Assembly: GCF_963678975.1 (NCBI RefSeq)
Contig: NC_089272.1
Coordinates: 47,326,032-47,390,031, forward strand
Origin: Dysidea avara
Taxonomy: Eukaryota; Porifera; Demospongiae; Dictyoceratida; Dysideidae
Length of the DNA: 64,000 bases
Direction: 5' to 3'
This document shows, piece by piece, positions 45,701 through 56,639 of the stretch (positions within the stretch are counted from its first letter, which is position 1; every line of letters starts with the position of its first letter). The position numbers were made by a program, and so were the translations under genes. Below the pieces are notes generated by a model. It saw only the letters and a program-made list of their open reading frames with translations. It ran no database searches and was not told the origin of the DNA.

Positions 45701-48700
45701 GCACATCTATTCCAGACACCTTAAGATGGCATCCTTGTGTCCTGATTTCAGTAGTGCAAATGTGTGTACATAAATTACATGAACATGCGTCAAAGTCTCA
45801 TTATTAGTGAGGTGTCCAGATATAAGGGGTTTGTGTACTCTAATACAAATGGAACCTACTAGGATGAATGTCCTGGTTGTCAAGGTGTCCATGTTTTAGG
45901 TCCTAGTACAAATATCTGCTATAACCATTTTAATTGTACACTCTTAGAGATAATGGCTTTTTGTAATCAGGTGGTCCCTACATAGCTAAGGTTCCTATAT
46001 TGTGTAGCATTTCATTCACTGTTATGTTGTATACTTATATTGTAGCTGTACAATGGCTCCAGTCAGCAACAATCCAGTTGCTTCCAAATAACCAGTCGAT
46101 CTATGTATCATGTGATGTGACTGAGTCAACTCCTACAATTAAGTGTTTAGCAAGACTGAACTGTTCTACATGTGATGAGGTCACTTGTAAAGTGTTCACT
46201 AGACATACTGAACTATCAGTCATGGCTGATACTGACTATCACATTTCTGTGCTAGTTGTTGAATCACAAAACAGTATGCCACTGGAGAATTACAGTATAG
46301 TAGAAACTGTCTCAGTACCAAAACTTACACCAGAACCGAACCCCACACACCAACCGCAGCCGAGCTTGACACAATTGCCAGAACCAACAGAACAACCAGA
46401 ACCTGGAACATCCTGTAAGTTTTAAACTTGTTTGAACTGGTTGGTATGTATTGTATGAACTTTGCATATGTTTGTCTGTCATTTTAGACTAGGCCTGTGC
46501 CAATTATGCCAACATAATTTGGGTCATAATAGGTAGGCAAAAGCATTGAGCATAATGCCAACATAATAGGCAAGTTAACAGGCTGTAGAACCAGGTGTCT
46601 TACAGACCTTCAGCACTTGCGCTGTAAAGCTTTAATAAATAAATCAAATAAAGTTTTTTGTGCATTAGTTATCAGAGAAGCTGAAACTCTGTATATTTTG
46701 CATGATCCACAATGGAATGGTCTAGTAAATTATGCAAAAACAGTAAAAAAATACAGATTTACAGCCCCTTGTGAAGAAAAGAATGGCAAATGATCAATAT
46801 ATTCTAATAGAACAGTCACCACATGTTGAAATATCCTAATAGAACAGTCAAAATTCAATTTTCTAGTAACAAGTTTTGGGCACAATAGTCAAAATTCTGG
46901 AGCATTGCTCAAAAGCATAATATGCTTAGGACTATTTTAGACAAGACATCAATATTTGATTCAGAGTGTAACCTTTGCCAAGTACATTTTAGTGATAGGG
47001 TACATGTACTTTAGCTAAAGAACACCCACGTTCTTAGTCAGTGCATGCGTACTGTTGAAAATACCCATGTAACCTGATTACACTTAACATCACACTGTAT
47101 AGATCATGAAGGTTTTGGCTTTCTTGTCCAAAATATCACCCAAAAACCAGCCACACTTTTTCCTTCATAACAAGAAGGCTCAGGATAGTCTGTAATACAG
47201 GGCTACCCAGATGAGCAAACTTTGAAACTGGGTAAAGCCACACTGTATGTACTATATTGTACAAGGTTCAGAGTGTAGCAACCATTCAGAATATTGAGTA
47301 CAAACCTTCTGCTATAAGTACACAATCTCTTAGTGTTTGTAATCACAGAATTCCCCATTGTGATGTGCATTAAAAATAAATGACTCATCACTAAGATGTG
47401 GATCCAAAATGACCATCAGCCTATTGTTAACATTGATATCTCCGACATTTCTTTCCTATAATAAATTTAATCACAGTGCATTGCTATCGCTATATGAATT
47501 CAACTAAGACATTGTAGCAAATATATCTTTTCACGGCTAGATATGGGCAAGTGTTGTACCTACTTATTCTAGGATTAGTAATGAAAAAATGAACTTACTC
47601 CTCCAACGCTGGGTGTTCAATTCTACTTACATCAAACCATAGGCCAATAATACAGTGATTCCCCTTGCTATTTCTGTAGCATGCATTTCAATTTTCATGG
47701 TTTGAGCAGTAGTGTCAGCAATGCTGTTTAGTGTGCTTATGTGCTTACATGAGTGGTGAAATACATGGTGTACGTATGAAAATTTTAAACAGATATGTGC
47801 ATTATGTTTTTAAGTTAACGGACACTGCGAGAATCCAAATACATAGTAGCTCTTGTCCATGACTTATTGCAAATGATGCAATAATGTTCCACCAAATTAG
47901 GAAATCATAGTCCAGAAAGTGTCTGAGGGTGACTAACCCAATCTTGCACATAATTTCTGTAAGTGAAGTTTTTGTTACAGATGCTAGTTCAGTTTTGATC
48001 TCTCTTGGTACCAAGTTGTAAGTAAATCACAGCAGCACTTTGCAAGTTATGCGTGAAACAGTAGAGTCTATCATTTACGCACCACTCCTCAAACACTGGT
48101 ACTTTTTATCAAATAGCATTATGTCACTCAAAGACCAATTTTCAAACAGTTTGCACATTCCAATGAACAACTTACTAGGGAATTACCCTGTCACGATTTT
48201 GCTTTGTACTACTGCATATTCACTGCAATAGAAACTACTGAAGGAAACTATTGTATTGTTGGTCATTACAGCTCAACAAGTCTTTAGTTAGCCTTTCTTG
48301 GCCTTTATCCCTTGAGTAGTTTGCTTAGTATGTTAAGTTTGGCAATATGCATACCGTTCAATAATAGGCGACTTTCACTACATAGCAATTACACTGTATA
48401 TAGACCACTCACATGTGCTGTCTTTGCTATTCAGCGTATTTTTATACTTTGGATTGCTAGTGTTCTGAAATACTATTCCCCATAATTGTCTTCTTCCATT
48501 TGAAAAACACTGCAGTATCTTCTCTTACCACTTGAGTAGGAAGACTGATTGTTATCAAGAGTGAATAATCTTGTTGTTATGCATAAAGTATCAGAAATGT
48601 TCAATTGCTTGTACTGTGAATGCTCCAAAAGTGATAAACTGAAAAAAGATTTCATAAGCAAAATCATTATAGTATGTACAAGTTGAGCTGGATCCTGAAA

Positions 48701-51198
48701 ACAAAAAGTGGATTTTTTCTCAAGAGATTTAACATTTCAACCAGATGACAGTAAAGGTGTCAACAACAGACATGTGTGGTATGGCTCCATTACAAGTTCT
48801 GTAATGGAGACAGCATTTTATGGCTTCCCCATAGGAAATGTATGGTGAAAATTGTAAATCTTGTGCCAGACATTTAAACAAAAACTTTTGAAATATTTTT
48901 AGCAAGTCAAGCAGCACTACAGATTGTGTGTAATTACATCAGTAAGTAGTTAATGTTTTTGAAGATCCATCTCAACACAAACACAGCATAGTGTACAAAG
49001 TGTCAAAACCTTTAATTTACCACTTGAACATATTGTTTAAATCCAGCCACTTTTCTTGTGTATGATACATGTTGCTAATTGTATATGACATTACATATTT
49101 TAATGGTCTCATTTATGTACATAGACCCTGAATCAGAAGATAGTGACAATACAACTACCATAACTGGAATTGTAGCTGGAGTGATTGTGGTCATTGGAAT
49201 TATAGAAATAATTACTGGAGCTTTGCTCTTCTACCGATACAAAAAATGTAAGAGTTAATTCTGTTGCTCTGTCTATAGTCCTCTGCATAATTAATTGGGT
49301 GTGCTTAATGTGGGGATTGAGTTTGTACTTTTATAATTCAGTTTCAAGCAATTTTATTAATTTGCTTTTTCATAATTGCTGACATTAACATTTTATTTGT
49401 TATGTGACAGGTAAAAAGGAGCCAACTAATGGTGGAACAAAGTGAGTTGTTTTTTTGCACGTTTGACCATAACTAACAGGGGCGGATCCAGAGTTATGGA
49501 AAGGGGGGTCAAAATGAACTGAGGCACTACATTGTCTTTGGTTTGGTAAGGTGAGACAAAAAAAAAAGGTCACGGCCAGCTGACAATAGCTGCCCACCTC
49601 TCCAACTATGCATTTATTGCTGATAAACTGAATACATAAAAATCCTTATATAGCTCACTACACACTGCTCTAATACTGTGATTGATTTATTAGAGTGACT
49701 GCTCTATTAGAGTATCTCAATCTTGTTATACTAAAAAATTTTGGAGGGGGTCCAAGAGCCTCCTTGACCCTTGACCCCCTCCCCCTTCCCCTATATCTGC
49801 CCCTGACTAATGCAAAGTGTAACTTATATCTTCAAAATATAATGTTGATGGAGACAGTGCTTTATGTAACATTTCCCAGTCATGAATATCTTGCATGTAC
49901 CAAGTGATGACAAGGTGTCCAGTTTTATATTCTCTTCTTAAAACAGTTTGAACAGCTTCATGTTGCTCAAGCAATCTTGCTACCATTTCCCCTTAGAACC
50001 CCAACTTACAGGACATCATCAAGCTACTGTATGCTGTGCAGATGTTTTCCACTTCAGTCTTTACAAAGTCTCTGTGTCAGTGTCTTTTTCAGCTGATAGA
50101 AAATGCACCAACAATTTTACGTACCACCTCTATATATATCCTTTTATTTGTTATGTGACAGGTAATAATCCTGTTATCCTGTTATCCCTTCGATTGATTT
50201 ATTATTTAGATATATACCCAGGTAGCTAACTATTGCTTTATCTGGTGTTCCATTTTGCAAAGGACTAATTGCTTGCTCTCCCTTTAGTTTCACATGAAAG
50301 TAGCCAAGGCTCTTCAAAAGAGATGATTTTATGTCATTGGTAACATTCTTGCATGAAAGTTGGAACTTACCAGCAGATCTTCCATAGTAAAACCTTCTAT
50401 ATTGTAGTAAGTTATATCACACTTACAAGGGATGACTGAAATATACGCATGATCCCGAAGCACACAGTGATTGAGAGAGACTGAGAGAGTTCAGGCATAT
50501 CCCAAGCAATCGTGTTGTAACTGGTATATTCCATAGATGGAACGATCAGAGATAGCAATTCATAGTAAAACAGTACTTGTTAGTAATCGAAATCAGTAGA
50601 ATCATTGATGGATTAGGCATTGGAGAGTCTTTAGTTTTGCCACACCCAAGCTATGCTAAAATGGCTCTGTACATATATAATATATACTTAAGAAGTGATA
50701 GGTCTGTAACTTAGAAACACAACTTTGAAATATCCTGAAATTATCTAAATAATTTTGGAAGTTTATGCCTTGGTGCACTGTATAATGTGTGGCATCTTTT
50801 GATCTTCACCACAAGTGTGGTATATAATACTATAATACAACAACTGCTACAAGTCTTACAGCCTAGCCTTGCAAACTTCAGAAGTCTGTCATTTCTTAAT
50901 GTGCAAACATCTTAATGTGCAAACATCTTAATGTGCAAACATCTTAATGTGCAAACATCTTAATGTGCAAACATTCAAAGTAGCAATGAACGGTTATAAG
51001 ATAAGGTTTCGTATTTGACATTATCACAGAATGAATACACTACTGTCTAGTGATGATAAAATAAAGGTGCAGGCTTTCCCAAAGTATGAGGCTGTATTTG
51101 AGCATGAAGACCATGTTAAGATGGAAGAGCACACCAATACAGATGCTGCAGTAGAAGCTGATCCAGCCTATGCATCCTTATCTCCTATGCACAAATGA
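42676..51198 (+). CDS. Receptor B: complete Ig/FN3 type I membrane protein (551 aa)
   Basis: Nine exons join in one frame: 42676-42742, 42822-43121, 43281-43562, 44225-44301, 45283-45520, 46046-46414, 49125-49247, 49411-49441 and 51030-51198 (1656 nt). The ATG has context AAAATGG. Order: signal peptide, Ig-like domain, FN3, FN3 split over two exons, Cys-rich membrane-proximal domain with a Pro-rich stalk, transmembrane helix, short juxtamembrane exon, tail. Exon number, phases and several lengths (77 and 123 nt) equal receptor A, so A and B are tandem duplicates. The tail has PKYEAV and PAYASL, candidate SH2/ITIM-ITAM-like sites. The transmembrane span contains a Glu that A lacks. Ligand and function are unknown; a surface recognition or adhesion receptor is the reasonable inference. 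An upstream non-coding exon is possible, since TTCTCAG precedes the ATG. Confidence 0.9.
42822..43121 (+). CDS. Receptor B exon 2: Ig-like domain
   Basis: 300-nt phase 1-1 exon, ATTACAG to GTGAGG. TICAGDDVNITCGY, PLWRRNG and KFQCEF give the C...W...C pattern. The extra Cys upstream of the first core Cys is shared with receptor A. Outside the core the two Ig domains are strongly diverged. Confidence 0.88.
43281..43562 (+). CDS. Receptor B exon 3: first FN3 domain
   Basis: 282-nt phase 1-1 exon, TTCACAG to GTTAGT. PPTQPVIKV, SLVISWD, VTYNVTL, LDNDTQYEVTVLAINNAGPA and TLTPSG are FN3 landmarks; the TLTPSG end is identical to receptor A. Confidence 0.92.
44225..44301 (+). CDS. Receptor B exon 4: first half of second FN3 domain
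   Basis: 77 nt, phase 1-0, TTTTAG to GTGAGT. Encodes PSPPSDLAVNV through VVTITWN, ending at the core Trp exactly as in receptor A. Confidence 0.87.
44717..44937. mobile_element. Tigger/pogo-like MITE
   Basis: CAGTGGAACCT and AGGTTCCACTG terminal inverted repeats, flanked by TA on both sides; 221 bp. CAGTGGAACCTC-type ends with TA duplication are typical of Tc1/mariner-pogo MITEs. It contains one CTCTAATAGAGCAGTCA motif. Lies in a receptor B intron. Confidence 0.8.
45283..45520 (+). CDS. Receptor B exon 5: second half of second FN3 domain
   Basis: 238 nt, phase 0-1, TCTATAG to GTATGT. Contains EVEALNVSLTG, DVGTDYIISVCRVNSVGCSE. An internal near-repeat TTTFQVSPNT / TTTFQVSHDM looks like a recent small tandem duplication. 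Confidence 0.85.
45555..45697. mobile_element. Tigger/pogo-like MITE, short
   Basis: Ends CAGTGGAACCTGTCTTAG and CTTAGACAGATTCCACTG are inverted repeats (16/18). TA is visible only on the left. Confidence 0.65.
46046..46414 (+). CDS. Receptor B exon 6: Cys-rich domain and Pro-rich stalk
   Basis: 369-nt phase 1-1 exon, TTGTAG to GTAAGT. Cys at VSCDV, IKCLA, NCSTC and VTCKV, then DYHISVLVVES, an FN3-like F strand, and a stalk rich in P, E, Q (PEPNPTHQPQPSLTQLPEP). Suggests a Cys-stabilised FN3-like domain on a flexible stem. Confidence 0.8.
46490..46934. mobile_element. hAT MITE matching the ends of hAT-2
   Basis: Begins TAGGCCTGTGCCAATTATGC, ends AGCATAATATGCTTAGGACTA, with a perfect 8-bp duplication TTTTAGAC at 46482-46489 and 46935-46942. 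It shares the TAGGCCT start and GAGCATAAT/ATTATGC subterminal motifs with the hAT-2 end at 62001. A SINE 3' fragment and a CTAATAGAACAGTCA motif lie inside. Confidence 0.85.
46935..49124. other. Receptor B intron 6, rest; no gene seen
   Basis: 48410-48560 matches intron sequence of receptor A at 19380-19560 (ATTCCCCATAA.TGTCTTCTT, TCTTACCACTTGAGTA.GAA), showing common ancestry of the introns. 48690-48960 is an inverted copy of 4625-4900. Confidence 0.5.
49125..49247 (+). CDS. Receptor B exon 7: transmembrane helix with a Glu
   Basis: 123-nt phase 1-1 exon. ESEDSDNTT linker, span ITGIVAGVIVVIGIIEIITG, then YRYKK. The Glu codon GAA at 49205-49207 replaces GTA of receptor A. An acidic residue inside a transmembrane helix is unusual and may mediate pairing with a basic partner helix. 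Confidence 0.92.
49411..49441 (+). CDS. Receptor B exon 8: juxtamembrane
   Basis: 31-nt phase 1-2 microexon, GTGACAG to GTGAGT, encoding KKEPTNGGT. Confidence 0.85.
49477..49805. mobile_element. 5-bp-TSD DNA element (CAGGGGCGGATCCAG)
   Basis: Begins CAGGGGCGGATCCAGAG, ends TATATCTGCCCCTG, flanked by ACTAA at 49472-49476 and 49806-49810. The homologous intron of receptor A has ACTAA once (20074-20078). Contains CTGCTCTATTAGAGTA. Confidence 0.9.
50895..50975. repeat. 16-bp tandem repeat, about five copies
   Basis: CTTAATGTGCAAACAT is repeated head to tail with almost no divergence, 55-130 bp upstream of the last exon of receptor B. Confidence 0.93.
51030..51198 (+). CDS. Receptor B exon 9: cytoplasmic tail
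   Basis: Acceptor TTATCACAG, phase 2 entry, stop TGA at 51196-51198. Motifs FPKYEAV and DPAYASL. VKM before a shortened module aligns with the VKMQS module of receptor A. Fewer tyrosines (two against four). Confidence 0.88.
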
Positions 51199-51368
51199 TT
51201 ACTTGTTATAATACACATATACTTAAGTGATTATTATTATATAGTATTATGGCTTTTGTATTTTTTTGTAAATTTCAACAGACTGTCTACTCCCAAACGA
51301 TGCATGTCAGTGTTATCATAAGTTTTATACATTTAATACTTGATAAGTGTCTGTACACTGTGAAGCCT

Positions 51369-51374
51369 AATAAA
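51369..51374 (+). promoter_or_regulatory. Poly(A) signal of receptor B
   Basis: AATAAA 171 bp after the stop codon, a suitable position for 3' end formation. Confidence 0.6.
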
Positions 51375-53974
51375 TAATAGCTAAATACTGGTGTGTGATG
51401 CACATGCACAAAATGCATGTTGATTTGATGGCCTGTAGGCTGTATTGTTATATACAACATTATTATTAACTCAAACTAAATTATATATATAGCAACGCCT
51501 GATAAGTTCAAGAAAAATGAAAATATTTAGCAATCAATTCTCATCATGGAAATCAGAATTCCACAAGGAAATTTTTTACTGTTTCTGGTCTGCTTCTTTA
51601 CAAGCTTCAGAATGCAGATGATGATGATAATAGCTGCTGCCATTTGTTCTGTGTCTTCTATCTCCAGGCACACAGATTATACTGTTATAGTAGAACATAT
51701 CATGGATATATACTTGCATAAATCATCAAGCATAATGGTAGCACAATGGGTAGACCATGCTATTATTATGTATACAAATCCTTGCCTGTGAAAAGTGCAT
51801 GTTACAGAATTCGAAGAGTTCAGGCTAATAATAGGGGGCTGTACGATAATTACTTAGAGAAATATCTCTTGTAACATGGTATGTGGGTGTGCTACCATGG
51901 TCTAATTAAGATACACCATTGTGGTTGGTAGTTAGACTAAGGAGCTAAAGAGGTGTCAATACCACACTTGTAACACCTTGACAAACAAATGCCAGATAAG
52001 CTTATGTGTTTTACAGTAGGTGGATATGGCATTCCATCTCATCTTCTAGCTTCAGATATGAAGTGCTTCAAACGCTCCCACAGAACAACTCTTTCTCTAC
52101 AATATTGTAGTTCCTTGCACTTGTTTTGCTGCTGGATCCATTCACTAATTACCCTAACTGCCTGTGAAATATTTTTAGCAGTGTTCTTGGGGCATTATAC
52201 ATATAGTGTATTGTACAGAAAGTAATTGGATGTATATAGCCTAGTGCTGAAACGAATAGCAATTTTTACTATTCCAATAGTTGTGAACAAAATGACAGAT
52301 TATTCTATAAGCACTAATAGGCACCAAAATCTTTGTTGGACAGTAATAAAGAGAGCTATTTCTATCTCTTCTACAATGGATATCTACAATTTTGTTCACA
52401 ATCTCAAGATTCTAGGTTGGCTTCATCCATCTGATCACAGGTTACTAGAGTGCAAATGAATATTCGAATAGTGTGTTATTGAATCGAATAATGTCATACT
52501 GACTGAGTAGTGGAATAATTGTTTCAGCACTCGTATATACGCATTGAGGGGTAAGATACTAAGCTTTTGCATTTCTTAGCAAACTCATCACTAAAAGAAT
52601 AATAGGCTTGAATAAAGAAGCTCTTAACCACAAGCGAATGAGCAGACTATCAGAGGTATCTTAAGAAACTTAAACACACGGAGAGTGCAAAGGGGGTCTG
52701 GGGCATGCCAAATTACAGATTTACCCAAAACTGAGCTTAAAGTTGGTGGCAATTTTGACCAACATTTGTTTGCCTTGATGGTAAGTGTACAATAGCAATA
52801 ATATAACAGAGGAGATCTTGGAATATCACATGATCCCCATGCATTCTTCCACGATATATCACATAAACTTAGATACTGTACACAGTACCTAGTAATACAG
52901 CAAGGGGGTGTCACGTATAGGTACATGCTGTAGGTAGACCTGCGACCATAGTCTTGACCAGCTGAATTTTCAGTTTGACCCATGACTTATCAGTACTCTT
53001 TGATTGTGGGTTGAAACTTTTGTCCTTGGCTGTTAACTTGGCACAAATTTTGGCAGCCTTGACCTGTGACTTGGAGTTTTACCACAGTTGCAGATCTGGT
53101 GAGTGCCTGTATGTCAACCCCTTTTACAGAGAAGTTCAAAATCCATGTTTGTGGTTTTTGTAATTTAGAACAGGCACAATAATACATTAACTGATAAATG
53201 TCCAGCTTTCTGTTGACTGATTGCCAATAACCAATCTTCAGCTAAAAAGAAAACATACTCATAAATGACTGCATAGCATGAATAAAATCATGTTAGACAA
53301 ATGATCATAATGTGAATCAAAAATACATGGCACAGATAGGGGCACACTACACACACACAGATACAAGCAAGATGGGGCTGGAATTTAGTGCAGTAATTGA
53401 AGGAATAGTAGATACCACACAGGATTAATACTATTGCTTTAAAGGGATTTTGTAACTACCACTTTGATGTGGTTAAAACTCTAAATGATGTGGTTTGTGG
53501 ATTTTTCAAAGTTGGCATGAATGCACAAGTAGCTAACATTGTTTGGTAGGTGAACATTTGCTTTATTCTGCAGGTACCCACAGAGCAAAATGCGTAAATT
53601 CAAACACACATCCACTACCACTACACACACACAAGGAAATCAATAATAGATACTATTCTGTTATTGCTTTTCAAGGAATTTAAACCACATCAAAGAATTT
53701 CATAGCCACCACTTTGATGTGATTAAAGCCACATTAATATACACATGCACAGGGATAGGTTTATCAAAGGAGGGGAGCAATCAGATTTATATCAAAGGGG
53801 GGAGAAATAATCCCAACACAGCCTACATCCTTATCCCAGTACAGTGACAGTACAGTACAGTATCCTCTTTCTATCATTTCTATTTTTGTGTACATTGACC
53901 ACTTGTAAGGGATCCTCTTTCTATCTCTTGTACTCTTGTTTATCAAAGGGGGGAGAAATATTATGTGTAAAAAT
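51375..53974. other. Intergenic; no gene seen
   Basis: 53330-53490 and 53590-53740 are diverged direct repeats (CCACTTTGATGTG.TTAAA). 52905-53110 is an inverted relative of 54760-54985 (GACTTGGAG/CAGATCT... phrases). Open frames at 51546-52983 show no domain features. Confidence 0.4.
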
Positions 53975-54150
53975 GCTATATTAGAACAAGATGGTCTTAT
54001 TCAGAGGGGCTGGTCCTTTATAAAGAGGATCCCTTACAAGTGGTCAGTGTACACACAGCCTGGCTATATTAGAACAAGATGGTCTTATTCAGAGGGGCTG
54101 GTCCTTTATAAAGAGGATCCCTTACAAGTGGTCAGTGTACACACAGCCTG
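53975..54150. repeat. Two tandem copies of an 88-bp unit
   Basis: GCTATATTAGAACAAGATGG ... CACACAGCCTG is repeated twice without visible change. An inverted partial copy (TGTACATTGACCACTTGTAAG) is at about 53890-53912. Confidence 0.9.
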
Positions 54151-56137
54151 GCTATCTGTGACTAGTAGGAATATGGAGCAGGGGTTCTGGCGAGCTGCAG
54201 CTAAAGGTACTTTATATTTTAAGTTCTGCAATTTTTTGATGTAGAGCAGTTTTATGCACAAATATGTAATAAAATTTCTGCATTGATCAAGAGTTGTAGG
54301 GATCGTAATAGTCTTAAGTAGTCCATGCAGTTATAAGCCAATTGTCATAATATAGGATAGTGCATTTTATTTGCCATATTTCTAGTTGGCTAATAGTGGA
54401 TAAATGTGCCCATTGGATGGTGCTGTAGATGACAGTTCTTGGATACAGCTGCTCAGCAACTGTTAATAGTGTTACATGCAGTAACTGTTCTATTAGAGTA
54501 TCCCAACCTTGTTTAATAAGTTGTTTTTTTTTTAGGGGGAGGGGATTCACATGTCCCATGTCCCCCCCCCTTGGATCCATCACTGCATGCACTACACATA
54601 CTACAAACACACAAATTCATTTGATCAACCATGCTACCATGTGATTATGTATCCATGGTTAGGAATTTGGTGTAAGTATAATATTGTCAAGTAATCAAGT
54701 TTTGCAACTTCAAGTAACACAGTTATGGCAGACATACACTATAAGTAGAGATTTGCAACTGCGGTCAAACTCTAAGTCTACAGTCAAGGCAACCAAATTC
54801 ATACCAAGTCAACAGTCTACGCTAAAAATATCCATCCCAAGTTTTGAACTATCAATCACTAAGTTAAAAATTGAAAAAGGATCTTAGTCACAAGTCACAA
54901 CAAAATTTCAGTGGGTCCAAGACTTTAACCACAGTCCCAGATCTACCTACAGCATGCACCTATGTGACACTCCCTTGCCTCCAAACGTGTGACTACAAAT
55001 GCTGTGGAACTTCAGAAAAATGCTAGTTCTTCATGAAGAAAAGGCTGTCACTTTCTCAGTGTCATACCCAGTCAGTCAGTTCGATTGACTCAGCCACAGA
55101 AAACCCTATCAGGATTTGTGGACAAGTATCTACAATCAATAATGAAACCATTACTTTCATACCTGAAGGACACCACACAATTTTTGAGAGGTGTTCAAAT
55201 GGTAAATCTAGAAAACATATCATTTTCCTCTCACATGCATTAACAGTATATACCGTTTCTGAAGAAGGAGTGACTAAATTTTCCATAGCCAACTAATACT
55301 TAAAACAGTTGTATTAAACATCTAATGAATTAAGTGTTCCCAAACTAGCCCATCTAACCCAATATAATGTTCACCACTGTTACATAACCCCCTCGCAAGA
55401 CAAAGGTAAGAATTTCCAGGACAGCACTTTATAGTCTTCAGTCATCTATTTGATCATACCTCTCTGTGTTTTCCAGCGTACACAAAATACCAAACCAGTT
55501 AGTACTATTGGCAGCCTCAAACTTATTAATAAACGTTTGGTTTCTTTGGTGGTACAAGCTAGTTTACTTGTATGATATCATAGTTATTACACTGCAAAAG
55601 TTGAGTGTACTGATACACCCATGTTGCTGTACTGCATGTTACCTAAGCACCCACACCTGTTATGGTGCAGCAGAAACACCCTTGTATTTACATAATACAT
55701 TGTGGTGATTCAATTTTGAACACTTCTTGGTGTTTGTCAATGCCCTTTGGTGTTTACGTATGTACACCTGGTTTAGTTAATAATATTACTACAATTCGTC
55801 TAGTCAAAAATACAAACATCTAGCTAGTTAAGACTGGAAGTTATGTTTTCCAGCATAACACATGTGACTGTGCATTGATCAATACATCATATACAATGCA
55901 TGCAGAAGCTAGCATGTGATTCTACAACTGATCTATCTCATGCATGCATATAGCTATTCATAAGATATACAGTACAAGTTGTGTGTTAATTACAGTGAGA
56001 TGGGATTAACCTGGAATGTGTTACACTGTCAGTATACTATTTCTTATGGCACTTATGTGATCCTGCATAATTTCTTCATTTCATAGCTTTAAACTGAAGC
56101 TCACAATGAAAGTGATGCATACTTGTTAGATTATAAA
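54151..56137. other. Mostly intergenic; degenerate element ends
   Basis: 54480-54590 has CTATTAGAGTA and a right-end-like CTTGGATCCATCACTG of the 5-bp-TSD type, but no left partner was identified. No host exon apart from the tentative ORF at 55033. Confidence 0.4.
55033..55296 (+). CDS. Unrecognised 87-aa ORF (tentative)
   Basis: Starts at a true ATG and ends at TAA. Ser/Thr-rich with RICGQVSTINNETITFIPEG and ALTVYTVSEEGVTKFSI. The composition is more protein-like than nearby frames, but no family, signal peptide or flanking splice logic was recognised. Could be an isolated exon or chance. Confidence 0.2.
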   Translation: MKKRLSLSQCHTQSVSSIDSATENPIRICGQVSTINNETITFIPEGHHTIFERCSNGKSRKHIIFLSHALTVYTVSEEGVTKFSIAN

Positions 56138-56392
56138 TGTGACCTGATTTTTGAAAATCAGTCTTAATGTCAGGTGTGAAATAATTAAAAATTCACAGTT
56201 CACTGTGTTACCATTAAGACAGTTTGGCACTTGTTAGATTATTTCATAGCAATTCAAGGTACTGTCTAACAATTGTAATCATTGTAAAGCTGATTAATTG
56301 CTTGGAATACTTAATTTTGATCAGAAATATTAGAGCTGTCAAATGTGACATTAAGACTGATTTTCCAAAATCGGGTCACAAACACAAACTGA
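56138..56392. mobile_element. Inverted-repeat element (TGTGACCTGATTTT ends)
   Basis: TGTGACCTGATTTTTGAAAA followed by CAGTCTTAATGTCA at the left; TGACATTAAGACTG then GATTTTCCAAAATCGGGTCACA at the right. Same TGTGACC ends as 31593-31854, different interior. Confidence 0.68.
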
Positions 56393-56639
56393 AAACCATT
56401 AAGGATAATACTGAATGTATGTATTGCTATCATACAAAATAGTTAGCTTGAAATTGCTTGTAGCATAGAAAACAGAACATTTACAATTTTCTCTTAAAAC
56501 TCAAAGTACTCTTGTACACCTCATGGGTGTAATAGAACAATTCCACAGGTCTAACATGCAGAACAGCCTAATATAAATGGCTGCTATAACACCCCAAAAG
56601 GTCTTTCAGTAACACCTTTTTTTTACAGTGTAACACTTG

